Of a stretch of 64,000 bases of DNA, positions 43,568 to 53,461 are shown in pieces; position 1 is the first letter of the stretch, and each line of letters begins with the position of its first letter. Under the pieces are notes generated by a model. The model made no database searches and was not told where the DNA came from. It worked only from the letters and a program-made list of their open reading frames with translations. Where the stretch lies: NCBI RefSeq assembly GCF_003700275.1, contig NZ_RBRE01000084.1, positions 62,001-126,000 of the forward strand, in the 5' to 3' direction. The translations under genes and the position numbers were made by a program. Source of the DNA: Pseudomonas cichorii (GTDB lineage: Bacteria; Pseudomonadota; Gammaproteobacteria; Pseudomonadales; Pseudomonadaceae).

Positions 43568-44520
43568 TCCAACAGCTCAAACCGTTCTGGCAGCGCTGGC
43601 TGGGGAGGCGGATTCCTCCGGCGGCGCGCATCCAGCTGGATCACCGGCGCATTTTCATTTTACCTACCCGCACCGGCGTGACTTATGCGCTGGTGGTGTT
43701 CCTGATGCTGCTGGTGTCGATCAATTACCAGAACAGCCTGGCATATGGCCTGACCTTTCTACTGCTCTCGGTTGGCGTGCTGGCGATCCTGCATACCTAT
43801 CGCAATCTTGGCGGTCTGGTGCTCAGTGCAGGGCTGGCACGTTCGGTCTTTGTCGGTGAACCGGTGCAGTTGCGCCTGCGGCTGGAAAGTAGTGGCAATG
43901 CCCATCAGGCACTCGGACTGGGCTGGAATGCAGAAACCTTGCAGCCAGGCGACGTGGCTGCCGACGGTCTGACGGAAGTCGAGCTGACTCTTCCCGCCGA
44001 AACCCGCGGCTGGCTGCGCGCGCCTCGATTGCGGGTCGAGAGTGTGTTTCCGCTGGGTATTTTCCGGGCCTGGAGCTGGCTTGATCTGGAGCAGAGTGTG
44101 TTGATCTATCCCCGTCCGCTGGCCGGGACGATGCCGCTGCTGACGGGCGTGCAACCGCATGCCCAGGACGACGGCCAGGCGACCCGGGGCGCCGGGGTGG
44201 ATGATTATCAAGGTTTGCGCACTTATCAGCCGGGGGACAATCGTCGGCGTCTGCACTGGAAGGCCTATTCCCGTGGCCAGGGTCTGCTGGTCAAGGATTT
44301 CACCGACCTGAGCGGTCATGAACTGTGTCTGGATTTCATGGCATTGGGTGGCGACATCGAGGAGCGGCTGTCACGCCTGTGTTACTGGGTGCTGGAGTTG
44401 TCGCAACGCCAGCAGCCGTTTGCCTTGCGTTTGCCGGACTTCCTGTCGGCGGTGGACAGCAGCGATGCCCATCGCGAGGCCTGTCTGCAAGCGCTGGCGC
44501 TATACGGCAATCGCTCATGA
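43564..44520 (+). CDS. DUF58 domain protein
   Basis: This 318-residue protein has two hydrophobic helices near the N-terminus (about 35-75) and a C-terminal DUF58 domain (GVDDYQGLRTYQPGDNRRRLHWKAYSR). The start is uncertain. TTG at 43564 overlaps the moxR stop and has GAGG ten bases upstream; GTG at 43537 is also open and would add nine residues. It is the middle gene of the MoxR-DUF58-transglutaminase operon. Confidence 0.87.
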
Positions 44521-46517
44521 ACGCCGCCAGCCTCGGCCAGCCGGTTCCGCGGGTTGGGCTGACCTGGCTGCTATTGGCCCAGGCCCTGGTGATCCTGCCG
44601 TTCCTGACGCATCTGCCGATATCGATCATTGTGCTGTGGCTGGGCTGCATGATATGGCGCCTGCAAGTCATGCGCATGCGGGCGAGAATGCCCGGAAACT
44701 GGGTCAAGTCGGGGCTGCTGGTCGGTACGGCCGCAGGCGTGTATCTGGCACGTGGCAGTCTGGTCGGGCTCGATGCCGGAGCGGCGCTGCTGATTGCCGC
44801 TTTCGTGCTCAAGATGCTGGAGATGCAGACCCGCCGCGATGCACTGGTGTTGATCTTTCTCGGATTCTTTTGCGTGGTAGTGGGCTATCTGTTCGAGGAT
44901 AACCTGCTGTGGGCACTGTTCAGCCTGTTGCCCGTCACCGCCTTGCTGGCGGCGTTGATCGGTCTGCAACAGTCGGATCTGGCCAGTAAACCGGTCAACA
45001 GCCTGAAACTGGGTTTCAAACTGATTGCGCAGGCTGTGCCCCTGATGCTGCTGCTGTTTTTGTTCTTTCCGCGTCTTGATCCGCTGTGGTCGCTGCCGCA
45101 GCCGAGCAACAAGGGCGTTACCGGCCTCTCGGACAGCATGGCACCGGGCGATCTGGCCGAACTGAGCAAGTCGCCCGCGCTGGTGTTTCGCGCCAGTTTC
45201 GAGGGACCGGTGCCAGCGCGCAATCAGTTGTACTGGCGCAGCCTGACCCTTGAGCAGTTCGACGGACGGCGCTGGTCGCAGTCGTTGCGTGCCCAGACGG
45301 TACAGCTTCCCCAGTGGCAGAAGCGCGGGGATGCGGTGAACTACAGCATCGTCATGGAACCCAGCGGGCGTGCATGGCTGCCGAGCCTGGATATTGCCGA
45401 AACGAATCTGGCTGAAGTGCGGCAGATGAGCGACTTCCGCTTGCAACGCCGGCGTCCGGTCGATCAGGCGCTGATGTTTTCAGCGACGTCATGGCCGCTG
45501 GCGGTGCGTGACCCACAACTGAACGAGAATATTCAGCGCCAGGATCTGCAACTGCCGGCCAAGGGCAATGAGCAGGCCAGGCAATGGGCCAGGGATCTGC
45601 TGCGGCACTATCCCAAACCCGATGCGCTGGTCGAGGCCATGCAGCGGTATTTCCGCGACCAGCCTTTTCATTACACCCTCAAGCCAACGCCGTTGGGCCT
45701 CGACAGCATCGATGATTTCCTGTTTGTCAGTCGCCAGGGCTTCTGCGCCCACTATGCCGGGGCCATGACCTTTGTGTTGCGTGCGGCGGGGATTCCGGCG
45801 CGGGTGGTGGCGGGCTATCAGGGCGGTGAATTGAATCCCGACGGGCAATACCTGACCGTGCGCCAGTTCGACGCCCATGCCTGGGTCGAATACTGGCAAC
45901 CGGATATTGGCTGGCGCAGTGTCGATCCAACCGCAGCGGTTGCGCCGCAGCGTATCGAGCAGGGACTGGAGCAGGCCCTGGCCGCCGATGAAGCCTTCCT
46001 GCAGAATTCGCCCATGTCGGCGCTGCGCTATCGCGATGTGCCCTGGATCAATTCCCTGCGCCTGAGCTGGGACAACCTCAATTACGGCTGGCAACGCTGG
46101 GTGCTGGGTTATCAGGGGCAGCAGCAATTGCAGGTATTGGGACGCTGGTTTTCGGGTTTTCAGGTGCCGGTTTTCGTGGGGGGTGTTCTGGGCGTTCTGG
46201 CACTGATAGCCTTGTGGCTGTTCAAGCCCTGGCAGCGGGAAAGTGATTCGCAGCTGCGCCTGTTCAAGGCGTTCGAGCGGTTGCTGGGCCGACATGGGCT
46301 GCGCCGCCAGCCGGGCGAGGGCGCCGAGGCCTTTTCCCGGCGCGCAGTGCTGGCTTTCCCGCAACATGCCGATGTCATCGAAGCGTTCGTCGAGGAATTT
46401 CAGGCCCAGCGCTATGGCGCGAGCGGGGCGTCGGTGAGTGAGTTGCGCCGCAGCCTCAAGCAACTGCGTCGTCGTTTGCCATGGCGCCTGGCGCCAGCCA
46501 GGGGCAACCATTCATAA
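44517..46517 (+). CDS. Membrane transglutaminase-like protein (DUF3488)
   Basis: This 666-residue inner-membrane protein has an N-terminal block of helices (about 13-185), a large periplasmic transglutaminase-like domain and a final helix near 558-575 followed by a cytosolic tail. The cysteine-protease-like triad is complete: C410 (RQGFCAHYAGAM), H454 (FDAHAWVEYW) and D470 (WRSVDPT). The exact reaction is not established for the family. The ATG overlaps the DUF58 stop (ATGA); a longer frame upstream overlaps that gene and is rejected. Confidence 0.9.
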   Translation: MNAASLGQPVPRVGLTWLLLAQALVILPFLTHLPISIIVLWLGCMIWRLQVMRMRARMPGNWVKSGLLVGTAAGVYLARGSLVGLDAGAALLIAAFVLKMLEMQTRRDALVLIFLGFFCVVVGYLFEDNLLWALFSLLPVTALLAALIGLQQSDLASKPVNSLKLGFKLIAQAVPLMLLLFLFFPRLDPLWSLPQPSNKGVTGLSDSMAPGDLAELSKSPALVFRASFEGPVPARNQLYWRSLTLEQFDGRRWSQSLRAQTVQLPQWQKRGDAVNYSIVMEPSGRAWLPSLDIAETNLAEVRQMSDFRLQRRRPVDQALMFSATSWPLAVRDPQLNENIQRQDLQLPAKGNEQARQWARDLLRHYPKPDALVEAMQRYFRDQPFHYTLKPTPLGLDSIDDFLFVSRQGFCAHYAGAMTFVLRAAGIPARVVAGYQGGELNPDGQYLTVRQFDAHAWVEYWQPDIGWRSVDPTAAVAPQRIEQGLEQALAADEAFLQNSPMSALRYRDVPWINSLRLSWDNLNYGWQRWVLGYQGQQQLQVLGRWFSGFQVPVFVGGVLGVLALIALWLFKPWQRESDSQLRLFKAFERLLGRHGLRRQPGEGAEAFSRRAVLAFPQHADVIEAFVEEFQAQRYGASGASVSELRRSLKQLRRRLPWRLAPARGNHS

Positions 46518-46541
46518 GTCGTTTCTTTCAGGAGGATGTTC

Positions 46542-47303
46542 ATGTCGTCGATGGTGAATCATCTGATCGCCGAAATCATTGAGCTGGAGGTCAAGCTGCT
46601 CGCGTGTCAGGCGCGTGTGGCGGTTTCCACCGACAGTGAAGCCTTGCATGACCTGCGCACCACGGTTCGCCGTCTGCGCAGTGTGCTGCGCCCGCTGCGC
46701 AAACTGGCGGGTGTCGAGCCTCTGGAGGCTGCAGCCAAGGCGGTTGGCCAGTTGACGACACCTTTGCGCGACATGCAGGTGCTGGCTGCGTTTCTTGGCA
46801 AAAAAGGTTTGAGCAAGGCAGCGGACACGCGCAACGACTACCTGGACAAGGCCTGTCCGAAGGTGGCCCGCTCCGCAGAGTTGCTCAAGCTGTTTGTCAT
46901 GCTCGATCAGTTCCCGGCCATGCTGCGCATGCAGCAGCGCCAGGGTTTGCTGGGTGACCTGCGCAAGATCATTGAGAAGCGCATGCACAAGCAATGGCAG
47001 ACGCTGCGCCTCGCCATGGCTGACCCGGGCCATGATCGCCACGATCTGCGCCTGCTTATCAAGCGCGTGCGCTATGCCGCCGAGGCTTATCCGCAGCTCA
47101 GCCATCAACCGAAGAAAGTCCAGGCCCGGCTCAAGGCCGCGCAAAGCGAACTGGGCAACTGGCATGATCATTTGCAGTGGCTGGCGCAGGCCGGACAGCA
47201 GAGCGATCTGGCACCCTGCATTGCCAGCTGGCAGATCGGTATCGTGCGCGCCGAACGCAAAGCCGAAACGGCCCTTGTACGGCTGGCCAGGGATGGTTTT
47301 TGA
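46542..47303 (+). CDS. CHAD domain protein
   Basis: This 253-residue, all-helical, His/Arg/Lys-rich protein has the CHAD signatures ALHDLRTTVRRLRSVL and HDLRLLIKRVRYAAE. CHAD proteins bind inorganic polyphosphate. There is no CYTH domain. ATG at 46542 is preferred, with GGAGG six bases before it; the ATG at 46536 touches the ribosome-binding site. Confidence 0.88.
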   Translation: MSSMVNHLIAEIIELEVKLLACQARVAVSTDSEALHDLRTTVRRLRSVLRPLRKLAGVEPLEAAAKAVGQLTTPLRDMQVLAAFLGKKGLSKAADTRNDYLDKACPKVARSAELLKLFVMLDQFPAMLRMQQRQGLLGDLRKIIEKRMHKQWQTLRLAMADPGHDRHDLRLLIKRVRYAAEAYPQLSHQPKKVQARLKAAQSELGNWHDHLQWLAQAGQQSDLAPCIASWQIGIVRAERKAETALVRLARDGF

Positions 47304-47430
47304 TCAAATGGCCATCAAGGTCATGCAATAGGTCATTCAGGCCGCAAATATGGCCGATACGGCGTATGTCAGCGAGCGGCGAGGTCGTTAAGATCGCCGT
47401 CAGTCAGCTATTTCCTACGCCGGAGTGCCC

Positions 47431-48228
47431 ATGAATTTTTCCGACCTGATCAACGCGGTCCGCGACAATCCCCGATCTGTGACCATTCCGGCCCAATGGT
47501 CCCAGGGGCGCGCCTGTTTTGGCGGGCTGATGGCGGCCCTGCAATATGAAGCCATGCGTGCCAGGGTGCCGCAAGGCAGGCCGGTTCGTTCGCTGGCGAT
47601 TACCTTTGTCGGGCCAGCCGAACCGGATATTCCGATTTCCTTCGAGGTGGAGATCCTGCGCGAAGGCAAGGCGGTCAGCCAGGTGCTGGGGCGGGCGATG
47701 CAGAACGGTCAGGTGATGACCCTTGTGCAAGGCAGCTTTGGTGCGTCGCGTGAGTCGGTGATTGCGGTTTCTGCGCAGCCGGCTCCCGGGCTCAAGCCGG
47801 CCGAGGAGTGCCCGGAACTGCCTTTTGTCAGCGGGATGATGCCCGAGTATCTGCGTTTCATGGATCTGCGCTGGGCGCTGGGTGGCCTGCCATTCAGCAA
47901 TACGCCATCGCCCGCGATTGGCGGTCATGCGCGTTTTCGCAGTCTGGGAGCGCCGGAGCCGATGACCGAGGCGCACATTCTCGGGCTGGTCGATACCTGG
48001 CCGCCAGCACTCTTGCCGCATCTGAGCAGGCCTACTCCTGGCAGCTCCCTGACCTGGACCATCGAATTCGTGCAGCCGCAACCGGCCATGAATACCCATC
48101 AATGGTGCAGCTACAAGGCGGTGATCGAGCATGCCCGCGATGGTTACGGCCATACTGCCGCGATGCTCTGGGCACCCGATGGCCAGTTGATTGCGATCAG
48201 TCGGCAGACGGTCACGGTATTTGGCTGA
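47431..48228 (+). CDS. Thioesterase family protein (double hotdog)
   Basis: This 265-residue protein looks like a TesB-type double-hotdog acyl-CoA thioesterase (FGGLMAALQYEAM and IEFVQPQPAMN... in the two halves). The substrate is unknown. ATG at 47431 is chosen with GGAG just upstream; an in-frame GTG six bases before is less likely. It is convergent with the DUF962-like gene. Confidence 0.8.
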   Translation: MNFSDLINAVRDNPRSVTIPAQWSQGRACFGGLMAALQYEAMRARVPQGRPVRSLAITFVGPAEPDIPISFEVEILREGKAVSQVLGRAMQNGQVMTLVQGSFGASRESVIAVSAQPAPGLKPAEECPELPFVSGMMPEYLRFMDLRWALGGLPFSNTPSPAIGGHARFRSLGAPEPMTEAHILGLVDTWPPALLPHLSRPTPGSSLTWTIEFVQPQPAMNTHQWCSYKAVIEHARDGYGHTAAMLWAPDGQLIAISRQTVTVFG

Positions 48229-48242
48229 AGCGCCATTCTGGA

Positions 48243-48605
48243 CTAGCGGCGGTGCCTTTGCTTCCAGGCGCGCCACCATGCGCCGCTGAGTACAAAGCGC
48301 GGAAAGGTCACGAACTGCTCGGTCAGCAGGCGCTTTACTGCATCGTGTCTGTCACTGAACGGCTCCGGTGCCTGAGCTTCCAGTGTGTGCCCGTGGCGCT
48401 GGAAGCCCAGCGCTGCGATCAGGCCGATGACGCCGATGGCAATCGAGGAAAAGCTCAGGGAGAACAGGCCGTCGAGCAGCAGCAGAGTCGCCACGATAAA
48501 CAGCGGCACGGCAATCAGGTGCAGGACGAGGTTGGCCGGATGCTGATGATTGTCGGCATAGCCACGCCATTGCCAGGTGGGGAGATTGGGAAGTCGCTTG
48601 CCCAT
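48243..48605 (-). CDS. DUF962/Mpo1-like membrane protein
   Basis: This 120-residue protein has two membrane helices (about 26-66) framed by conserved His motifs (YADNHQHPANLVLH and GFQRHGHTLEAQ). It resembles DUF962 proteins, which include yeast Mpo1, an Fe-dependent dioxygenase of 2-hydroxy fatty acids. Function in bacteria is not established. Confidence 0.65.
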   Translation of the reverse strand: MGKRLPNLPTWQWRGYADNHQHPANLVLHLIAVPLFIVATLLLLDGLFSLSFSSIAIGVIGLIAALGFQRHGHTLEAQAPEPFSDRHDAVKRLLTEQFVTFPRFVLSGAWWRAWKQRHRR

Positions 48606-48700
48606 ACTGCGGTCCTCTTCAAAACACGTTTCAATGCCTGAAGAATAGGCCTGGCTCCGGTTGTCCGCGAGCCAAGCCTGACTATCGGTGCGATAGCCCC

Positions 48701-50176
48701 TTACAGCTTGAGTTGGCCGATGGCCTTGCTCAGTTCGCCGGCCAGGGTGGCCAGATCGTCACTGGTGGACGCCGAGTCCACTGTCTGGGTGACGGTGCGC
48801 TCGGTCACATCGCGGATGCTGACGACTGCACGGTTCATTTCTTCCGCCACCTGGCTTTGCTGCTGGGCGGCCACGGCGATCTGGGTATTGCTCTCGCGCA
48901 TCTGGGCCACGGCACCGGCAATCGCCGCCAGCGCTTCACCGGCTTCCTGCGCCTGTTGCACGCATTCGTCGGCCTTGTAGGAGCTGTCCTGCATGAAGTC
49001 CACGGCGTCACGGGTGCCAGCCTGCAGGGCGGAAACCATGGTGGTGATTTCGTCGGTGGAAGTCTGCACCCGCTTGGCCAGGTTGCGGACTTCATCGGCA
49101 ACCACGGCGAAGCCCCGGCCCATTTCACCGGCGCGTGCCGCTTCGATCGCCGCGTTGAGCGCCAGCAGGTTGGTCTGTTCGGCAATGCTGTGGATCACGT
49201 TGACCACGCCGTTGATCTTCTGGCTGTCTTCGGCCAGGCGCTGGATCATCTGCGCGGTCTGTTGCACGCCACTGGACAGCCCGGCAATCGAAACCTGAAC
49301 CCGGTCGACCACTGCCTTGCCGCCACCGGCGAGGCTGTCTGCGGTCTGCGACTGGTCGCGGGTGGTGCTGGCGTGCTGGGCAATGTGGTAAACCGTGGCC
49401 GACATTTCGTTGATCGCGGTGGCGACCTGATCGGTCTCGCTTTGCTGGCCAAGCATGCCGTGGCGCACATCCTTCATGCCGGCTGCCAGGTGGGCGGCGC
49501 CTTCGTCCAGGCGCGTGGCAGTCTGCGAAACGGTATTGACCACGCGCTGATAGCCCGCCTGCATGGCATTGAAGGCCTTGGCCATCTGTCCGACTTCATC
49601 GTCGCTGCCATTGGGCACGCGGGCGGACAGGTCGCCGCTTTTTTCCACGTGCAGCATCACATCCTTGAGGCTGTTGAGTTGCGTGAGGATAAAGCGGATC
49701 AGCAGTTGCGAGGCGCAGAGCATGGCGACCATCAGCACGAATACCGCGATGGCGTAATTGGCAAAGCGATCCTTGAGTACTTGTACCGGGGTCGGCGCGG
49801 AGGCCAACACGGCGACGCGCTGGCCGTCGGCGCGGCTGACGACCTGAGCGCCAACCAGATATTGCTCGCTGGTCTGCCTGTCCAGAGCGACCCAGTCTTT
49901 GGCGTTGGCCAGTTCGGGCAACTGCAGGCCTTTCAGACTCGGTGTCTGGCCCTGGGCGTAGGTCAGGACATTGGCGTCGGCGGGCAAGGGTTGCGCGCCA
50001 GGCCAGGCGGCAATCAGCCGAGCCTGAGCCTGGGCCGAATCTCTGGCGGTTTCCTGGCGGGCCTGTTGTTCGAGTTCTATGGCGTACACAACCAGCAGCA
50101 GTGTGGTGATGAATGCGACCGCGTTAACGGCCCAGAACTTGTACTTCAGCGAGAGATTGCTAAGCAATGAGCCCAT
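48701..50176 (-). CDS. Methyl-accepting chemotaxis protein
   Basis: This 491-residue chemoreceptor has TM1 (about 12-33), a short periplasmic domain of roughly 100 residues with no named fold, TM2 (about 140-162), HAMP, and a long helical signalling domain with the hairpin tip IAEQTNLLALNAAIEAARAGE. It transmits ligand binding to CheA/CheW. The ligand cannot be predicted, and no che genes are in the window. Confidence 0.93.
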   Translation of the reverse strand: MGSLLSNLSLKYKFWAVNAVAFITTLLLVVYAIELEQQARQETARDSAQAQARLIAAWPGAQPLPADANVLTYAQGQTPSLKGLQLPELANAKDWVALDRQTSEQYLVGAQVVSRADGQRVAVLASAPTPVQVLKDRFANYAIAVFVLMVAMLCASQLLIRFILTQLNSLKDVMLHVEKSGDLSARVPNGSDDEVGQMAKAFNAMQAGYQRVVNTVSQTATRLDEGAAHLAAGMKDVRHGMLGQQSETDQVATAINEMSATVYHIAQHASTTRDQSQTADSLAGGGKAVVDRVQVSIAGLSSGVQQTAQMIQRLAEDSQKINGVVNVIHSIAEQTNLLALNAAIEAARAGEMGRGFAVVADEVRNLAKRVQTSTDEITTMVSALQAGTRDAVDFMQDSSYKADECVQQAQEAGEALAAIAGAVAQMRESNTQIAVAAQQQSQVAEEMNRAVVSIRDVTERTVTQTVDSASTSDDLATLAGELSKAIGQLKL

Positions 50177-50238
50177 AAGTGGTCTTCTTTTGGTTGATCG
50201 TTAGAGATGTGCAGCAAGGTGCCATCACGATGCCTTAG

Positions 50239-50267
50239 CCAATAAACAAACCATTGATGCTAGTCAA
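50239..50267 (-). promoter_or_regulatory. Possible sigma-70 promoter of the chemoreceptor gene
   Basis: On the minus strand TTGACT, 17 bases, then TATTGG lies about 63 bases before the start. The -35 is good and the -10 weak. Confidence 0.3.
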
Positions 50268-50274
50268 GGAAGCA

Positions 50275-51099
50275 TCACATTTCCTGCGCGGGCGGTCCGA
50301 AATCAGGCAGGCCAAAGAACTGGCGGGCGCAAGCCGTGGTATGGCTGGCCAGATCGGCCTGGCTCTCCTTGCGATGCAAAGCCACTTCACGCAGTACTTC
50401 GGGCAGATAGGCCGGTTCGTTGCGGCCGTTTTTCGGCTTGGGACGCAGGCTGCGGGGCAACAGATAAGGCGCATCGCTTTCCAGCATCAGTCGGCCACGA
50501 GGAATGTTGTGCACCAGCGGATGCAAATGGGTGCCGCGGCGTTCATCGCAGATCCAGCCGGTTATGCCGATATGCAGGTCCAGATCCAGATAGCTGAACA
50601 ATGCCTGCTGCTCGCCGGTAAAGCAGTGCACTACTGCCGCTGGCATGCGATCACGGTAGTCGCGCAGGATTTCCAGCAGGCGCTGGCTGGCGTCGCGTTC
50701 ATGCAGGAACACCGGTAATTGCAGCTCAACCGCCATGGCCAGATGGGCTTCAAGAACCTTTTCCTGCCGGGGGCGGGGCGAGAAATCCCGATTGAAGTCC
50801 AGCCCGCATTCACCGACGGCGCGCACGCGACTTTCCTTGAGCAGGGCCTGCAACCTTTGCTCGGTGTCCAGCGTCCAATCGCTCGCCGAATGCGGGTGAA
50901 TACCTGCCGTGCAGAAGAGCTGCAAGGCACTTTCATCCAGTTCATGGCACAGCTCCAGGGCCTGCTCGCTGACCTCGACACTGGTGCCGGTAACTACCAG
51001 TTGGGACACGCCAGCGGCATAGGCCCGGTCGAGTACCGCCTGTCGCTGTGAGTCGAAGCTTGCGTTGGTGAGATTGACGCCGATGTCGATGAGTTGCAT
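50275..51099 (-). CDS. tatD: TatD family metal-dependent DNase
   Basis: This 274-residue TIM-barrel hydrolase resembles E. coli TatD, a 3'-5' exonuclease involved in DNA repair. The start IDIGVNLTN, AGIHPHSASDW, GECGLDFNRDFS, VVHCFTG, GITGWICDERRG and ESDAPYLLPRSL follow E. coli TatD closely, including the metal-binding Glu, His and Asp. The gene stands alone between two regulated neighbours and is not with tatABC. Confidence 0.92.
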   Translation of the reverse strand: MQLIDIGVNLTNASFDSQRQAVLDRAYAAGVSQLVVTGTSVEVSEQALELCHELDESALQLFCTAGIHPHSASDWTLDTEQRLQALLKESRVRAVGECGLDFNRDFSPRPRQEKVLEAHLAMAVELQLPVFLHERDASQRLLEILRDYRDRMPAAVVHCFTGEQQALFSYLDLDLHIGITGWICDERRGTHLHPLVHNIPRGRLMLESDAPYLLPRSLRPKPKNGRNEPAYLPEVLREVALHRKESQADLASHTTACARQFFGLPDFGPPAQEM

Positions 51100-51166
51100 G
51101 GTGCTACCTCCAGCCGAAGGCTGACGAGGATATCAGAGCCTCGGTAAAAACAAGAAAGTACAACGT

Positions 51167-51196
51167 ATTCAACAGGTTGAATGTGAAGGTTCAACG
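51167..51196. promoter_or_regulatory. TTCAAC palindrome between tatD and the lytic transglycosylase gene
   Basis: ATTCAACAGGTTGAAT (51167-51182) is an inverted repeat with seven-base arms, followed by another GTTCAACG half-site near 51188-51196. It lies in the divergent region and looks like an operator for an unknown regulator. Confidence 0.4.
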
Positions 51197-51263
51197 TTTT
51201 TAGCTGTAACGCACCCTTGAAAACCCTTTTTCTGTCCTTTCTGGCATTTCCCCGGAGGAGTGA

Positions 51264-52691
51264 ATGACCATCCGAATCCTGCTTTTGCCCCTGATTTGCC
51301 TGCTGGCCCTGTCGCCCTTGCCGGCGGCTGCCCGTCAGGCTGGCCCGGAGGCTGCGCAGCCCAAGACCCAGGTGCGGGATCTGGCTGCGATTCGCAGCAG
51401 TAAAGTGCTGCGTGTCCTGGTCAATCAGAGTCGCAACAGTTCGGGTGACGTCAAAGGCCAGGAAATCGGCATCGAATATCAGCGTTTGCAGGCGTTCGAG
51501 CAATACCTCAATAGTCATTCCGGCAATGGCCAGAAAGTGCAGTTCAAGATCATCCCCAAAGCCAAGAATCAGTTGCTCGCCGCCCTGCAACGCGGCGAGG
51601 GCGATCTGGTGGCGCCCGGTGAGTTACTCGATACCGGTAGCGCCAAGGGCATCAATCCCGGCGAACCGATCCTCCATGACGTGCCGCTGGTACTGGTAGG
51701 CGTTCGAGGCGGGCGCAGCTTCAAGAATGTCGAGCAGCTTTCCGGGCGCACCCTGAGCCTGCCGGCCGGCAGCATGGCCGACGAAGCGCTGCATCAGGTC
51801 AATCAGCAACTGGCCTTGCGCAAGCTGGCGCCGGTGCGGATCGAGTGGGTCGATCCCAGCCTTGCCGTGGAAGACGTGCTGGAAATGGTCCAGGCCGGTA
51901 TTTATCCGCTGACACTGGTGGAGCAACCGATTGCCGAACGCTGGGCCAGGGTCATGCCCAGATTGCGTCTGGACCGCAGCCTGACGCTGCGCACCCATGA
52001 CGATATCAGTTGGTTTGTGCGCCAGGACGCAACCGTGCTGCGCGCCAGCATCGATGAATTCCTCAAGACCTATAAACCCTCCGCCAGTCAGGACCTGGCT
52101 TTCGCCAAGGCTTACAAGAACACCTATCGGGTCAACAACCCGTTGGTGCGCAGCAATCTTCAGCGGCTGGAAAAGCTGCGCCCGATGCTGCAACGCCATG
52201 CCGACGCGCAGGATATGGACTGGCTGGACCTGGCAGCGCTGGCTTTCAAGGAGTCCAAACTGGACCCGACGGCCAAGGGCAGCGGTGGCGCTACCGGGCT
52301 GCTGCAAATTACCCCGTCGGCGGCAAAGCGGGTCGGCGTTTCCGATATCCAGACGGCTGACAAGAACGTCCAGGCCGGTGCCCGCTACATGGCGCTGATC
52401 CGCAACAAGTACTTCGCCAGCTCCAGGGTCAACGAGCGTGAGCGAATGGCTTTTGTTCTGGCGGCCTACAATCTGGGGCCTGAGCGTGTACAAGGCATGC
52501 GCGAAGAAGCGCGCCGTCGCGGGCTCAACCCCCATCAATGGTTTTTCCAGACCGAACGTATCGCCATGGAGCAGGGCAGTGCGGGCGTGGTCAGCTTCGT
52601 GAACAGCGTCAACAAGTATTACCTGGCGTTTGACCGGGAAAGAGGGGCGCTGGAAAAAGATGCTTCGGAAAAATATGCCGTTCGTAGATAG
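51264..52691 (+). CDS. MltF-like lytic transglycosylase
   Basis: This 475-residue exported protein has a signal peptide (about 1-23), a substrate-binding-protein-like domain (about 45-270) and a C-terminal SLT domain with catalytic E330 (ALAFKESKLDP) and GGATGLLQITPSAAKRVG. MltF-type enzymes cleave peptidoglycan glycan strands and the N-terminal domain regulates activity. No lipobox is seen, so it may be soluble in the periplasm. GGAGGAG precedes the ATG. Confidence 0.9.
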   Translation: MTIRILLLPLICLLALSPLPAAARQAGPEAAQPKTQVRDLAAIRSSKVLRVLVNQSRNSSGDVKGQEIGIEYQRLQAFEQYLNSHSGNGQKVQFKIIPKAKNQLLAALQRGEGDLVAPGELLDTGSAKGINPGEPILHDVPLVLVGVRGGRSFKNVEQLSGRTLSLPAGSMADEALHQVNQQLALRKLAPVRIEWVDPSLAVEDVLEMVQAGIYPLTLVEQPIAERWARVMPRLRLDRSLTLRTHDDISWFVRQDATVLRASIDEFLKTYKPSASQDLAFAKAYKNTYRVNNPLVRSNLQRLEKLRPMLQRHADAQDMDWLDLAALAFKESKLDPTAKGSGGATGLLQITPSAAKRVGVSDIQTADKNVQAGARYMALIRNKYFASSRVNERERMAFVLAAYNLGPERVQGMREEARRRGLNPHQWFFQTERIAMEQGSAGVVSFVNSVNKYYLAFDRERGALEKDASEKYAVRR

Positions 52692-52728
52692 ATCGTAAAA
52701 TTCGATTGTTATGCCGCGTTTTTTGCGA

Positions 52729-52756
52729 TTTTCATATTTGTTAATTTGATTATGAT
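52729..52756 (+). promoter_or_regulatory. Likely promoter of the DoxX gene
   Basis: TTTTCA (52729-52734), a 16-base spacer and TATGAT (52751-52756) lie 40 bases before the start in an AT-rich stretch. Confidence 0.5.
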
Positions 52757-52795
52757 GGCGCCACTCCCTCTTAATCAGTAACGGAACGAATCACC

Positions 52796-53230
52796 ATGAA
52801 CGCAACCATCAAATCGGTACTCAGCACTCGCGCCGGCTATGGCCTGACTGTCCTGCGCATCATCGTCGGCATCATCTTCATTGCCCACGGCAGCCAGAAG
52901 CTGTTTGGCGCATTTGGCGGCTACGGTCTGGAAGGGACGGCGCAGTTCATGGAAAGCCAGGGCCTGGCTCCGGGTTACCTGATGGCGTTGTTGTCGGGCA
53001 GTGTCGAGTTCTTCGGTGGCCTGGCTGTACTGGTCGGGCTGCTGGCCCGTCCGGCGGCACTGGGTCTGGCAGTGTTGCTGCTGGTGGCGATTTTCTCGGT
53101 ACATATCGGCAATGGCCTGTTCATGGCCAACAACGGTTATGAGTTCGCTCTGGCCTTGCTGGGCGGCGCCATTGCAATCCTGATCGAAGGTGCGGGCAAG
53201 CTTTCGGTGGATCGCGCCATCGGCAACTGA
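52796..53230 (+). CDS. DoxX family membrane protein
   Basis: This 144-residue protein has four hydrophobic helices and the DoxX signature GIIFIAHGSQKLFGAFGGYG. DoxX proteins are poorly understood; some work with thiosulfate- or redox-related enzymes in the membrane. It is monocistronic, with a promoter before and a terminator after. Confidence 0.87.
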   Translation: MNATIKSVLSTRAGYGLTVLRIIVGIIFIAHGSQKLFGAFGGYGLEGTAQFMESQGLAPGYLMALLSGSVEFFGGLAVLVGLLARPAALGLAVLLLVAIFSVHIGNGLFMANNGYEFALALLGGAIAILIEGAGKLSVDRAIGN

Positions 53231-53252
53231 GTACAGGCTCATTCAAGCCCAG

Positions 53253-53281
53253 GGCTCGCCTCATGAAAGGCGGGCCTTTTT
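53253..53281 (+). terminator. Terminator of the DoxX gene
   Basis: GGCTCGCCT pairs with AGGCGGGCC (one G-T pair) over a six-base loop, followed by TTTTT. Confidence 0.85.
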
Positions 53282-53461
53282 CGTTGATGGCATTTGACAA
53301 TTAACTGGCGGCTTCTCTACGATGCTGCTCATGCGCCGATTTAACAACTACTTGCGGGGCGCCAGGCAAGCTCAAACCTTGTCGAAATACCGCTAAAACG
53401 TTGGTTCGGTGATGCCTCCCACCGCTGCCCAGCGGACCTCCCGAGGCTGAGACAAGACACC

